Positions 1-12,180 are shown, counted from the first letter of the stretch. The stretch is DNA of 64,000 bases from Monodelphis domestica (GCF_027887165.1 NC_077233.1:227502872-227566871), one strand, 5' to 3'. Numbers and translations are program-made. Notes: generated by a model not told the origin, from the sequence alone.

Positions 1-620
1 TCGACTTCTCTTCTTTATTTTCTATTTATTCTGTTGTGTAACTTGTTTGTTCACATTTGTTTGCTTGTTGTCTTTTTCGGTAGATTTTGAGTTCCTTGAG
101 GGTAAGGAGTATCTTTTGCCTCCTTTTCATCCTCAGAGCTTAAAAATGTGCTATAGCAAAAATTGTTGACTGACTGACTGACTGAGTACCTGCCCAGGGA
201 TAATCACTTGCCAGTTCCAACTAGAACATAATATGGTGACCACCTAATTCCATTCCTCCCCTTACTTCTTCGTTCCACCTCCAAAGAGTTCTTCCAGGAT
301 CTAAAGCCAAGCTTGTGTGTTCAGGAATGCCTTTCTTATATTGAACACTTAAGAGAAAATGAGGAAAATCTCATCACCTTTAATCCTTCTGCATTCGATT
401 TTTTCAAATAGACACCAAAAAGAGAAAAATATTGAGTCTAACTTCATAGTTGCTAAGGCCATGCCTCCACCCCTAAATAAGTACTGGAAACAAGAGAAAT
501 ACACCTAGTGAGAGCATCTTGTTACTGATTTAGAGCTGATTGGAACCTTAGAGATCATATAGTCCAATCTCTTTGTTTTACAGATAAGGAAACTGAGGGC
601 TAGAGATTCCCAGATTGTCA
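1..620 (+). repeat. Upstream flank with old SINE/LINE tails and a (TGAC)n run
   Basis: Bases about 90-190 look like the 3' tail of an old L2/MIR-type repeat ('ccttgagggtaagga' and later a tgactgactgac run at 167-185). Bases from about 525 to 700 resemble a THER/MIR-type SINE on the + strand ('gttttacagataaggaaactgag'). No gene is visible in this flank. Confidence 0.5.
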
Positions 621-1557
621 CACTATAGTTCAGTGAGAGAGTTGAAGTTTGAGCGCAAGCCCTCTAAATCCACTTCTTTCCAATGAACCATTCAGCCTTT
701 CCAGACAGAATAATGATATCATTATCGTGGGTACACCCATGCGGATCATAACTCCTCTCTGCCTGAGTACATAGTCTTCCAGAACTAGAGAGCTTTTAAA
801 AAAAAAAAAAAGGGCAGCCAGCTCTCTGGTCAGGAGCCCTGCTCTCCAACTGACATTGTCATACCCCACTGCATCTCTGTGCTTTTGAGTTGAGCTCGAA
901 GAGTGGTAGGGAGGTAGAGGGGTGAGTCAGCACCCTCACCAACAAGAGACCCCTATGAAAAGAACTCAAGACCCTTTTACAACACTCCTCCTCCCCCCAA
1001 AAAGTGCCCAGTCTTCCAGAGCAGGAGTCTGGAGAAAGCGCATTCCGCACTTTGGGAAACTTGGAAGAGAGAGAACCTGGCACCACCAGGCTCCAAGTCA
1101 CTCCCTTTTAGACGGAGTTGGCGCGGGAAAAAAGGGACGAGCCAGCCGCCTTTGCTCCCGCCCTCTGAGGGATCCTCCCCCCGGCCGTCTGCCCCCAGGT
1201 GTTCCTCGGGATCCCGAGGGTCCACAGACCAACGGGAGGGGGCCTGTGCAAAGGGGGTTGGGGTGCAGGCCCCGGGAGAGGGCGCCCTGTGCTCAACAGA
1301 GCGCACCGGTACCTCCGGGAACGGGCTGCCCCTCCCGAGCCGGAGGGGCCCCGGCCCAGCTGGGCGCAGTCCCAACCCCCGCGCAGGTAGGGCCAAACCG
1401 GGCCCCGCCCCACCCCGCCCCTCCTCCTCTCCTGGCCGCAGCGTCAGGCTGCTCCGCCCTCCTTGGTGCTCCCTCTTCCTCCTCCTCCTCCTCCCCGGCT
1501 GCTGGTGGTAGCGGTGGTGGCGGTGGCTGCGGCTCCCTAAGTTTTGACAGTTTCGTT

Positions 1558-1581
1558 GGGGGTTCTGGCGGGAGGGAGGGG
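1558..1581 (+). promoter_or_regulatory. Predicted G-quadruplex motif upstream of the ATG
   Basis: Four G runs lie on the sense strand: five Gs at 1558-1562, a 7-nt loop, three Gs at 1570-1572, one A, three at 1574-1576, one A, and four at 1578-1581. This fits the usual G3+ with loops of 1-7 nt rule. It lies about 250 nt before the start codon, in the promoter or 5' UTR depending on the unknown start site. Folding is a prediction only. Confidence 0.5.
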
Positions 1582-1834
1582 CACTCCGGAACTGCGCGGA
1601 CCTTGCCTAGCTCCTCCTTGCCCACACCCTTACGCAGTTCCCTGCCCGCGGCTCACCTCCCCGGGGCACGCCGTCCCCCGGAGACCGGGAGCACCCCCGG
1701 GCCCTCGGCCTCCGATTGAGCTCCTCAGGAAGGCAGCGTGGCCCCGGAGCAGAGGACGGCACCGCCTCCTTCCTCCTCTCTGTCCCAGAAGCAGGCACTA
1801 AGACTCCCGACTAAGGCGCAGAAACACCGGCACC

Positions 1835-1885
1835 ATGTCTCGGGGTCCGGAGGAAGTGAACAAGCTCACGGAAAATACTTACCGA
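1835..1885 (+). CDS. BAIAP2L1: BAIAP2L1 (IRTKS) coding exon 1, start of the I-BAR domain
   Basis: The exon encodes 17 residues starting MSRGPEEVNKLTENTYR, which matches the known N-terminus of BAIAP2L1/IRTKS apart from conservative changes (K for R, N for S relative to human as I recall it). The ATG has A at -3, and an in-frame TAA at 1799-1801 upstream rules out an N-terminal extension within this exon. The exon ends in phase 0 at a GTAAG donor (1886-1890). The protein is an inverse-BAR scaffold that bends plasma membrane outward and couples it to actin assembly through its SH3 and WH2 regions; these residues form the start of the first I-BAR helix. The paralogue BAIAP2 (IRSp53) begins differently (MSLSRSEEMHRLTEN), so the L1 paralogue is favoured. 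Confidence 0.95.
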
Positions 1886-2049
1886 GTAAGCTATGGCTGG
1901 GGAAGGGGCTAAGAGTGGTGGGAGGGAACTGTTGGGGAGGGCGGGGGAGCGGATCCGGAGGATTGGAGAGATATCCTGAAGCTTCAGTGTTTTGGAGCAC
2001 TCCAAGGATGCGGAGAAGAGTTTTTGCTTTTGGGGGTTGAGGGGTGGGG

Positions 2050-3540
2050 GGAAGTAAGAAGGCAGAGAATCTTCCTGAGATATATAGATTGATGCAAGAC
2101 CACCTTTTGTGTCCCGGGTTTGGGGAGGAAGAACGGAAAACATTTCCTCCCAGTCCAACGTCGCTTGTTCTCTAGGGTCTGGGCTAAGGGTAATAAGGAT
2201 TGAAAAGGAGAGATTGGGGCGGCTGGGGGAACGTTGTTGTCAGGTGAAGGAAACCTTTACCTATCTCCTAGAAGCTTTGCTAGGAAAAACTCAACTCTTT
2301 CATCTCCACGGATGGGTTTTGTGGCAGAAATTTCTCCCACTTCTATTACTTAATTAAGGGACACGATCCAAGAGAATCAAACTACCTTACATTAGTCGAA
2401 GTAGTCTGAGGTTGACTTGTATTGAGGTAAATAGCCAGATTTATTGTCCCAAGAGGCAAATATTGATCAAGGCAACGAGGTGCTTTCCAGCAAGATTTTT
2501 TTTCTACATAAACATTTATAATAACTCTTTGGCTTTTAGGAACATAAAGCCAGTCCTTTTTTGAAAAAAAATAAATTTGCTGTAAAAAACTTCAACTCTG
2601 GGAAAAGGAGCTTCCCTTGAAAACTTCCCCATTTTTCATCAAACCACATCCAAAATTATAGTTAAAACACATGAAGGTAGCAGTGGTATTACTATTACAT
2701 GTTTTTCAGAAGCCGAAAAAGGCATCCAGTGTCTAGTCTTAAGAAAATAATACTCTCAAGAATGTGAAAGAGAAACTCCCCATTTAATTAAGAATTGCCA
2801 GGTGAGCAATAGCTCATTTGTAGTTCCTGCAGCTGAAAAGGCTTTATTGTAGTACACTCATCTTGCTGGATTTTACCAAAGTGGCAGTTGGTCTACTTTT
2901 CAGTGGATCTTGAAACACCCTTTTCTTTTTATACCTTCTCTTATGTTAGACTGGTCTTTGATATATGCCGATTATGATTGTGAAACATTTTGAGTCAACA
3001 AAAACTCAAGGTTTTAATAAGTGGATGTTCCTTTTTTACCCATGACTAACATTTATATTTCTTATATTCAATAATGTATTTTACATTTGTATGAGCATTT
3101 TTTCCAGAAACTGGGACCTTGTGATTAGTGATCTATTCAATAATTAGATACTTCTAAGTTTAATTATTTGTAAGTGAATTCCTTTAGAAATAGGATATAT
3201 ACTTATTTATAGACTCCAAAGCAACTTTTGTTTTAATTCTGGGTATGAATGTAATAACTTTTTAATATCTATTGAACTCCTACATTTGACTTCCCTAAAT
3301 TCCAAAGATTTTTTTTTGAGGCCTATATGATTTTTTTTACCCCAAAACTTAGTTTATGTTGCCTAAACTGTATTCTCAAAGTGAAGAGGAACTGTAGTCC
3401 TTTTTCTGGGGTAATTTGAGAGACTAAAAATATTTCTATAATCTAACCTCTTGGATTCCAAAAGACTAAACTGCATTTTCTTATATGTGCACAAGATGTA
3501 TCCCACTGATCATTTTAAATCTTTTCTTTTTTTAATAAAC
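2050..3540. other. Unique AT-rich intron, nothing recognised
   Basis: No exon, RNA gene or repeat family could be recognised in this part of intron 1. Confidence 0.5.
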
Positions 3541-3630
3541 CTTTAGGACACATAGATTCTAAACAGTACTGTCCCTAACTCAGATGCTGTTGTTATCAAA
3601 TGTAAAGGCTCATTTGAGAAAATACAGCAT

Positions 3631-3736
3631 GTGTGTATGTATATATATGTATATTTGTATGTATATGTATATGTATAAATATATGTATGTGTACATTTTA
3701 TATATACATATATATGCATATATATATTATATATGC
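3631..3736. repeat. TATG/TA microsatellite
   Basis: A compound low-complexity tract of alternating purine and pyrimidine made of GT, TATG and TA units, with several interruptions. The open frames across it on both strands are products of this composition, not genes. Confidence 0.9.
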
Positions 3737-3971
3737 CATAGAGACAAATACCTAAGGCTGATGGGTTTAACAAGGTAATGCTATGGGACCCATTTACCTT
3801 GACCAAATTGCTTCCCTTAAACTTATACCTTTTCATAGTTGACAGATTTTTAAATTTTCAGACTTGAATGATAATATTTTATACTTAAATAGAGAAAATA
3901 TTTTATATTGGATCCACATTTCAGTGATTCTGAAATATACATGAACAAGGATGCAACTGCAGACGTACATT

Positions 3972-4170
3972 TGGTATGGTAGAGTGCTGGATCTGGTATC
4001 AGAAAAACTTTGGGTTCAAATCCCACCTTAAATGCTTATTAGTGTCATTCTGGGCAAGTCACTTAACCTCTTTGGACATGAGTTTTTGCATTTGTTAAAT
4101 GAGGGGTTGGATTAGGTAACATCTGAGGTTCCTTCCCTTTCTCAGGCTATGATTTATGATTCTATGAAAT
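3972..4170 (+). repeat. THER/MIR-type tRNA-derived SINE
   Basis: Shows in order a tRNA-like head with B-box-like 'gggttcaaatccc', the 'gggcaagtcacttaacctct' core, and a tail 'aaatgaggggttggattagg' then 'tatgattctatg'. This is the typical order of the CORE-SINE family common in marsupials. Confidence 0.8.
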
Positions 4171-4489
4171 AACTCATCCCTCTGGAAGCAGGGGATGGTT
4201 TCCACTCAGCCAGTCTACTGTCTCCACTCAGCCTGGGAAGACAGTTTTAAGGATTCCTTCACACTATACACAAATAGAGGGACTATGAATATGAATCTTA
4301 CAAAATGTCAGACTTTTCCATTGTGTTGGTTAGGTTTTTTCTCTTCTTTTTTTATTCATTACCAGGAAGGTGAGGGACACGTTGTATTTCCTGTGTTTTG
4401 CACATAGTAAACTCTTACTTGTTTTTTTCATCCCTTCACTGGGAAATCTAGGTGATGTAAAATGCCAAAGGTGTCAATAAAGTGTTTTT

Positions 4490-4560
4490 AAAGACTGACA
4501 TCTAGACAACCCTGGGCCTGAAGTCAGGAAGACTTAAATCTTGCTTCAGATACTAGCTAT
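4490..4560 (+). repeat. Truncated tRNA-SINE head
   Basis: Contains 'cctgaagtcaggaagactta' and 'cagatactagctatgtg', the head of a marsupial tRNA-derived SINE. The rest is missing. Confidence 0.5.
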
Positions 4561-4644
4561 GTGAAATTTGTACATGTACAAAACTCTTTGAATTAAATTT
4601 TTAAAAGTTATAATTTTCCCAAAGGGTAGAAGAAGGAAAGGAAT

Positions 4645-4895
4645 AAGTACTTGCTTATATAGTATTTAATATGTGCAACACTGTGCTAAACATTTTAAAA
4701 TATTAAGTCATTAGATCCTTACAACAATCCTATGAAATAAGCGCTGTTATCCCCATTTTACAGTTGAGGAAACTGAGGCAGGAATTAACTGACTTTCCCA
4801 GAGTCCCAAAACTAATATGTGAGGCAGGATTTAAACTGGGATCTTTCTGACTTCAAGCCCAGCACTTTATACTGTATTACCTTTATATTGCTTTA
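4645..4895 (+). repeat. MIR element
   Basis: Follows the mammal-wide MIR order: 'gtgctaaacattttaaaat', 'ccttacaacaatcctatg', 'ccccattttacagttgagg' and 'aaactgaggcagg', then 'tttaaactgggatc'. It is old and diverged. Confidence 0.8.
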
Positions 4896-5559
4896 TCTCT
4901 CTAGGACTTTGCACTTATCCATGCTCAATAAATGTTTGATGATGGTGAATTTTAGTCTTTTTTTCCCCAATATTTTGAGTCTACATTTTATCCAAAATTT
5001 GGGAATGGAAGACTAAATTTACCATGTTAAAAAACAAGATGACATAAATCATACTGTATAAAACTAAAGCTGATCATTGAACCAAAACTGTTCCTCACTT
5101 TTTTGCATGTAGAGATTGGAAGCCTTGAAAACCTCCACATCTCCTCCCCTACATTAACTCTAAACAAATTAGAAGCTAACCCCTATTGAAATGAAAATTT
5201 CTATGGCCTGGAATCAGTGGGAGTGCTTATTATAATTCTTTTTAAGTGTTTTCTGTGTCCTTTGCATTACCTGCCAAGCTACTATATCTTTATAATGCAA
5301 AACACCAAATAACCAGGTGCATTTACCAAAGCCAGCTCCAGAAAAGAATGTGTGGTTTGCAGAAATGAGTTTCAATTTCTTTATGTTTTAAAATGCTCAA
5401 ATTTCTGTAACTTTAAAGGGACACACACTTTAGAGGAAAAGGAAGATTAAAATGTCCCTTCTTTGTTTGTCTAGCTATCAGATATCTTTATTTATTTGCA
5501 CATTTATCTATTTGGGTTTTTCAAATGTGTCTACGCAATATTTAAGATGACATTCTCAC

Positions 5560-5695
5560 AGATTTAGTGTTAGAAGGGGACTTAGAGACCATCTATGAAA
5601 CAGAGACTTTACTATGGCCATAGCTAATAAGTTTCAGAGGAAAGATTTGAACCCAAATCTTCAAGCCTAGCACTTTAACCACTACACCTTGCTGT
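5560..5695 (+). repeat. MIR3/THER-like fragment
   Basis: Resembles the CORE-SINE that begins 'agaaggggacttagagacca' and ends 'gatttgaacccaaatcttc'. Diverged and partly deleted. Confidence 0.55.
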
Positions 5696-5699
5696 ATAT

Positions 5700-8600
5700 T
5701 CACTCTCAGGAGAATTTGTATTAATACTCTAAAGACAAATAGAAATTAATAAGCACACCAAAATAATGATTTTTTTTTCAAATGTGTTGTTAGAAAAGAA
5801 TTCAAGTGTTTTGCCAGGTCAAATGCTTGGGAAATTTAATAAGTTAAATTCTCTACCATACCCTAAATTTGCCCTAACATACTTGCTGTATGGCATGGTT
5901 TCCTGATGAATATACATACCTTAGTGACACTTATAGGAAACAAAGCTTGAGGGCAAAGAAGCATATAATTAAACTGAGCCATAACCTTCTAGAAATTAGG
6001 TGTTGAGGAAGTCTTTGATAATTCATGGGTGTGACATCACTTAGCCACCATTTTTAATGATATCCCACCCATACACTATGCCATTTTCCTTTCCAAACTT
6101 TTGCTGTGTGAATGCAGGCATTTAAAGGTTCATATGGTGACAGTGATGAAGAAAAACTGCCAATTATACCTGCAATAAAAAATTTTTAAGGAATAAACCT
6201 TTACCTGTGAGGTATTTAGTTTCTTGCTTCTAACTAATGTGAAAATTCAATCAACTACTGTATGCATCATGGTCGTTTATGAAAACATAACATTTTGTGT
6301 CATTTTAATCACTTTAAATCTCATCACTGCATTTCTAGGTAGGTGCATTGCATAGCACCTGCCTTTATAGGTTGTTGTTTTTTAAAGTGGAGGTTCTTTT
6401 TTGTTCTCTTATAACCCAAATAAGGGTAAATAGGCATATTATTTTCTTATTTTGATTCTTTTCTCCCTTGAAACTTATTCTGTGATTTGTAAGTGAAAAC
6501 CAATGCCCAATTTCCATTAATCATGTAACACATCTAGAACTGTAATACACAGGTGCAAGATATTTATTTGAAGTTTCAAATTGCCTCTACCTTCCCAATT
6601 ACTAGCAATGCTTATTATTCTGGCTAAAAAATATTTGAAATTCCTCTCTTTTTTAAAAAAGCTAGTTAGTTTTCCCCAGAAATATGTGCTTTCATCAGGT
6701 TTACTGAAAGGGACTTAGGTCATAAGATAAAAGAGGACTTAACAGCCCAAGGCGCCCCTATTTGGGGGCCTCATGGTGACTATAAAGGGAAAGGAAGAGA
6801 GTTTCAGAGAGAAGTTATTTGTATCAATAACCCTGCTCCCATATCTCTATTGGCCCTAAATAAATCAGAAACTAGGTAGATTCCTGCCTGTGAAGTAAGC
6901 AAAAACCCAAGACAGCAGCCTTCTGTTAAAAGTACTAAGAGGAAAATAATTTTGTTTTAATGGATCTATAATTTCCTCGATTTAGAGAATTCTGCAGTGA
7001 TACATCCTATCGATGGCTGCCCTTCCTTTGTAACTTGTCCATGCCATCCTATAAATTCTCCATACAAGGTCCACCAGTGTTATGCATAGGCCTTCCCTTG
7101 GCTTCCCTTGAGGTTTCATAGAATGGCTGCCTAAATACTTCATTAGTACCCAAAACCAATGTAAGCTTTTAGAATCAAATTCAGTTAATGGTGAAGGGTT
7201 TTTCAGAAGAGACGTCCTTATTTAATTTTACTATAAAAGAATTCTTTTAATCATAATGTTTGGGAATTTCCTAGTTAATTTAGAATCGGTGGGAAAGACC
7301 TTTTTTTCTTTTTTGGAAAGACATCCAACTTTTAAAAATGTATTTGTTTTAGCTAGGTTCAACCCCCTCATTTGACATCTGAGTTAACTGAGGCCCAGAA
7401 GGTTAAATAGACTTTTCCAGAGTCTTTTCATGATTTAAGCCTGAAAAGGACGATATTTCATAACAAACTCAATGTCCTAGAACTAAGATAGCCTGACTTC
7501 TAGTTCCATTTTCATAAATACCCTAAAGACTAACACTGTATCAATTTATTTAACTTTTTTGTGAGTCTTATAGGGGATAAGTACTATTTGACAAGTGGAA
7601 AAGGAGCTACAGAGCTATTGAGTAAACCAAAATATTACATGATATTAGAATCCATCTCTTCTATATCCCAGTTTAGTTGTCACTTAAATCACTTCAATAA
7701 GGAATTTGTTCAATTAGGCAACATTTGATCTTAATACATGATATTTTTAAACAACTGGTGTTTAATATTAACATAATATTTTAGTAACATTTAATATTGA
7801 TATTCACTTTTCTTAAATAAATGGTATTTTATATTAATATGCAGCATCTTAACCATTTGAAAAAATGTTCCTCCTTTGAGGTTTTATCTCATTTATGCCA
7901 GAAGTTATAGCAGTTATGAGACAATAAAAATAGCTTATCACATAGAAGTTCCTTTTACATCTGCTCCCTTGAATATAAAATATACATTACAAACTAACAT
8001 AATAACTTGAAATATTGTGCAACCCAGCATGACTTAGTAAAAGCAAAAATGTGAATGTCTTTAATATTAATCTTTTTTTATTTTGAATTTCACCGTTAAT
8101 CATAAGTTACTACTTTAAAGTGTATAAAACCTGAAGCTACTGAGAATATACATATTATTTGGTTAAGTTTTCATGCTTGCCTTGTCTATTGTTTTGAAAA
8201 GGTGTGTCATGAAATAAAAATCAAAGAACTTTACAGGAAAGTCCTTTTTTCCTGAAATGGACCGCATTTAAGAAGCCTAAAATTGCTTAACAGGTAACCG
8301 GAACAGGAACTGGAGACTAGCTTTAACAGATGAAAGGACAGTGATTTCTTATGAACTACCATTTCTTTTGAGTTCACTAGCTCTTTACAAATACCTCTCA
8401 TAATAATTTCTGGAATAATTCTCATGAATTGTCTTTGTATAAAAACTCCATGTGTATAGTATTATATTTTCCTTCAATACTTTGCATTTTAAAAGTGTCA
8501 TGTGATTTCTTTTGGTTGATTTTTTTTAACCCTTTAGTTTTCATTGCTGATGAAACGGGGAGTCAAATTCACATTATGCATTCTCTATTAAAAATTCTTT

Positions 8601-8770
8601 TTTTTAACCCACAAGTGTGATTTAAATGGGGTGAAAGGTAGTTTTTGCAAAGCTTAATTAATGCAAGATTATGTCTCTTTAGAAGAAAAGTATGGCTACA
8701 ACCTCTGGGTGGTTTCTATTATTACTGAGCATAATTTTGCAGAATGAGCAAAGCACTCCATTGGTTTTTT
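5700..8770. other. Largely unique intron DNA
   Basis: AT-rich with no recognised exon or RNA gene. A weak MIR-like fragment lies at about 7350-7480 ('gttaactgaggcccagaagg'). Nothing else is supported. Confidence 0.45.
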
Positions 8771-8774
8771 AAAT

Positions 8775-9127
8775 ATTAATTTATTTGTTATATTAAAATC
8801 CCCTGGTATCTCTCCTCTTCTTTCTCCACAGTAGAGAAAAAGTTATATTCATATATAAAACTGTCTTTATTCTCTTTATTGGTTCTTTATCTGGAGTTGG
8901 ATATACACAAATCATTCTTCAAAGAATATTTTCATTGCTGTATATAATGTTCTCAATTCTACTCATTTCACTTTTCAGAACTTCATGTAGGTCTTTCCAT
9001 GTTTTTCCAAAACTGATTTCCTCCTTATTTCTTACTGTGTAATAGTATTCCATCACAATTTGTTTACTATTTATAATACATGGAAGTTTTTTAAGTGTAC
9101 TTTCTCTTAGACTGACTTTAAAAAAAC
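8775..9127 (-). repeat. L1 3' end, antisense
   Basis: The minus strand encodes a protein fragment beginning MEYYYTVRNKEEISFGKTW, typical of the extreme C-terminus of L1 ORF2 (compare the mammalian pattern MEYY-A-KN-E-FVGTW). It is 5' truncated, runs into probable 3' UTR to the left, and abuts a SINE on the right. Confidence 0.75.
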
Positions 9128-9752
9128 CCAACAAACTTACCTTCTGTCATTTCCAAGAGAGAAGAGCAGTAAGAGCTATGCCAGTGAGGGCAAACCTATG
9201 GCACAGGTGTCAAAAATGGCATACAGAGCATTTACTGTGGGCATGAGGCTGCCCCCCCCCCAATTTGTTACTAGAAAGGCAGAGGGATTCTGAGCTGCTC
9301 CCCTTCCCCTCTCCATCTGGCCTAATGATATTTTTTCACTTCACCTGTCCCTCTGCCCAGCTGCCTATGGGAGCACACAGTGGATGAGGTGGGCAGCTCA
9401 TAGGCTGCAGAGATGGAGGGGAGAGGGACACTTGGGCCACTCCCCTCCCCCTCTATACTCACTGAGGACATTCCTCACTTCACCTGCTCCTGCCCAGCAG
9501 CCCAATGGGAGTGCTTTATCCCTCCCCTCTGTGGGGTAAGTTGGGGCAGGGCACAGTACTCAGTCTTGGGGATATGGAGCCCAGCACTCCATCTCTAAAA
9601 GGTTCACTATCACCCAGCTAAAAGATCAGGGTTAAATGACTTGTCCAGGGTCACAGGGCTAAAAAATGTCCTATGATAAGAATTGAACCCAGGATCCTCC
9701 TATCTCTAGGCTTGGCTCTCTACTCTCTACTGAGCCACCTAACTGCCCCATC
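9128..9752 (-). repeat. WALLSI-like SINE split by a DNA transposon
   Basis: The left part (about 9128-9181) is the reverse complement of a marsupial SINE tail ('cttaccttctgtca', 'agaagagcagtaagagct'). The right part (about 9616-9752) is the rest of the same SINE ('ttaaatgacttgtccagggt', 'gaacccaggatcctcc', 'gagccacctaactgcc'). Together they make one SINE interrupted by a 434-bp element. Confidence 0.8.
9182..9615. mobile_element. Non-autonomous hAT DNA transposon (MITE-like)
   Basis: The left end reads cagtgagggcaaacctatgg and the right end, reverse-complemented, reads gtgatagtgaaccttttagag; both match the terminal inverted repeat type CAGTGATGGCGAACCT of mammalian hAT elements. The flanks carry an imperfect 8-bp repeat (agctatgc at 9174-9181, agctaaaa at 9616-9623), the target-site length used by hAT transposases. 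It is only about 434 bp, GC-richer than its surroundings, and encodes no transposase, so it must have been moved in trans. It sits inside an older SINE. Confidence 0.75.
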
Positions 9753-10204
9753 TTTCAAAGTTTTTTAAAATGTGCTCTGTTGCACATTTGATGCAAGACT
9801 CACTCTTCCAAATTGGTCTCTTCTAGATATTTATTCAAAGGAATAGAACGGCATAAACATGAGTCTTTATCCATAGATTACTCTCTGCCCTTATTCCCTG
9901 TCCTAGATAGGAAAGAGAAAGAAGTTTCCTGTCTCTTTTTGCTCTATGGCACAGTCAGCCTCTCCATGGGAGAGACAGCTTTGGACAGATAGAGATGTAT
10001 ATACTCTAGTGGCCCTTCTACTAATCCTGCCCTCTGAGATAGCATTGTTCTTGTTTGCCCCCTCCTCCACCCCTCATTTCAGCCACAAACCAATTTCATC
10101 CTCCCTTAGAGATGCACCACTTCTAAAGGTTCAGAATTTTAGAGTTCCTCTCTCCCTCTCCTGCTCTCCAGTGAAAGCTATTCTCTGTCCTAATCATTAC
10201 CTTT

Positions 10205-10560
10205 AACTTCTTTTCCTAATCTGTATAATATGGGGATAATAATAGTATCTACTGGCACCTAGGTAGCCCAGTGGATAGAGTGCTGGCCCTGGGGTCAGGA
10301 AGACCTGAGTTCAAATCTAGTCTCAGAAACTTACTAGTTTTGTGACCTTGGGCAAGTGGCTTAATCCTCAATTTCCTCATCTGTTAAATAAGCTGGAGAT
10401 GGAAATGGCCAACCACTAGTATCTGAAAAAATGTCACCTCGAGAAAAAAATGACTGAAATACAAAGAACCTCCTACAGTCTTTGTGAGGCTTGAATAAGA
10501 ATACATGTAAAGTACTTTACCAAACTAAAAGGATATGTAAATGTAGCTATTATTATGGAA
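10205..10560 (+). repeat. MIR/THER SINE interrupted by a younger SINE
   Basis: The host copy begins near 'atatggggataataatagta' and resumes after the insertion with 'ctttgtgaggcttgaat' and 'tgtagctattatta', which are consecutive parts of the CORE-SINE tail. Between them, 10255-10450 is a separate MAR1-type SINE. Confidence 0.7.
10255..10450 (+). repeat. MAR1-like tRNA SINE
   Basis: Head 'tagcccagtggatagagtgc', B-box 'gagttcaaatct', core 'gggcaagtggcttaatcct' and tail 'agctggagatggaaatggcc' occur in the expected order for the marsupial MAR1-type SINE. Confidence 0.8.
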
Positions 10561-11029
10561 TTTCTTCATCCTTAATTATCCTAGGTAATCTCCTTTCTGG
10601 CTTTACTTACCTTCATAGCTATCCCTTAGTTTGTCATCTTAATATTTCCCTTAGAGATGTCCTTTCCTGATTTGGCTGTGGTACATAGTAGGTGCCTCAT
10701 AAATGTTTATTGACTGACTGCCAACCTAGAATTCCTGTGCTCCCTCACTGTCAACCTTCTGCCATACCCTCTGCTAGCCTCTACCCATACCATGTGACTT
10801 CTTCCTTCTTGTTCCAGGGCTATTGAAATGGTTATTGAACCTACATTATGTTTTCTCTCATTTATTAAATGTCAGTTTTACACAAGGCATCATTAGGTGC
10901 TAATACATGCCCATTTCCTCTAGGTGATTATGGTATTTTGGAAAGGATATGATATACATGGGTATGACACCAGGTAGAAGAGAAGCATAGAGATCCAGAC
11001 AATATTCCAGAGGGATATTTGAAGACTGA

Positions 11030-12180
11030 ATCGACCAGCATTTTTTCAATGCTAACTAGGTACTAAGCCTTGTGCTAAGTACTGAAGATACCAAAAAGAT
11101 CCTTTCAGTGAGTTCTCCATCATATGAGGGAAACTGCTTGCAAACAGCTGTGTACCAACAATACCAGATAAATTAGAGGGAATTAGCATTAAGGCCTGGG
11201 AAAGGTTTTCTGCTAAAGGTGGGATTTTTGCTGAGACTTGAAGAAAGGCAAGAGTTATTAAATAAACCAAGGGAACATTTTGAAGCTAGGACCTCAGTGA
11301 AGATTTCATGAAGGAAATGATAGCATAGGACCATGGATTGACTTTTAAAAGTTGGAAGGCCTTTAATGGTAAATGACTTGCCAAAGTTCACACAGATAAT
11401 GAGTGTTAGATCCAGGATTCTAATTCAAATTCATCACTCTTCCTACTGCATCCCAGGAAAAAGAAGAAAACTTCTGAAAAAGGGAAATGAGAAAAGAAAG
11501 GAAAGCAATAAAACAATTTTGTTTGCTATCTCAAAATACCCTCAATTCTTTTTGGAACATTGAGTATAGTCCTGTTTACCCAGGGCCTAGATTACATAAA
11601 GGAGAATACTGTGAAAAAAGACATGGAAAAGAAGGCTGAAGTCAGAGTGTGGAGGACCTTGAACTGCAAGCTGAGGAGTTGGTGTTTTATCCATTAGGCA
11701 AGAGGGAGATTTTTAAGCATTAAGAAGTCTGTTTTGCTCTAGATAGATATGAAGGATAGAATAGAAAGAAAAGAAACCAGATAGGAAGCTATTTTGATTG
11801 TTCAGGAAATTGGTGATGAAAACCTGAACAATAATAATTAATGATATGTGTGTGGAGAGAAGAAGATAGATGCTGGACACAAAATGTTTAAAATCAGCAG
11901 AATTTGGCAACCGGTTGAGTATTGGAGTGGGAGCTAAGGAAGAGTCTAAAATAACAGATTTTAAGCCTGAGTACTTAGGAGGATGAAAATGCCGTCAACT
12001 GAGAAGGAACTATCAGTGTCATAGAAGTAGAGGATGAACTAGAGTGGGCAAGGACACCATTCAGCCAATCATTGCAATTATCTAAGCATGACATGATGAG
12101 AGCCTGCACCAGAGTGCAGAATTGACAGAGCAGAGAAGGGGCATATTCAAGAGATGTTACAAAGGTAAAACTGGTGAACT
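11030..12180. repeat. Old interspersed repeat, likely L2-related
   Basis: Phrases such as 'actaagccttgtgctaagt', 'gatttttgctgagacttgaag' and 'ggcaaccggttgagtattgg' recur in old marsupial repeats, and the last resembles reverse-complement L2. Part (11330-11460) may be a MIR copy. Exact family assignment is not possible by eye. Confidence 0.4.

Larger units (their letters stand above)
1100..1990 (+). promoter_or_regulatory. BAIAP2L1: CpG-island promoter and 5' UTR of BAIAP2L1
   Basis: The stretch is strongly GC-rich and CpG-rich, in sharp contrast to the AT-rich DNA on both sides. It contains clustered GC boxes of the Sp1 type (about 1404-1410 and 1414-1420), a CCT triplet run (about 1472-1496) followed by GGT/GGC triplets (1501-1533), and coding exon 1 near its 3' edge. 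No convincing TATA box is visible, as is usual for CpG-island promoters, which start transcription at several sites. The exact start site and any non-coding first exon cannot be fixed from sequence alone. The island being centred on the ATG exon is what one expects for the main promoter of this gene. Confidence 0.85.

Noticed and set aside
922..1719. 265-codon open frame in the CpG island
   Set aside because: Composition is low-complexity Pro/Gly/Ser/Ala as expected from GC-rich DNA with few stops. Several overlapping frames on both strands are also open, and none resembles a known protein.
1738..2040. Frame overlapping exon 1
   Set aside because: Not in the BAIAP2L1 frame and reads through the splice donor.
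3543..3836. Tyrosine-rich frames on both strands
   Set aside because: Produced by the TATG/TA microsatellite.
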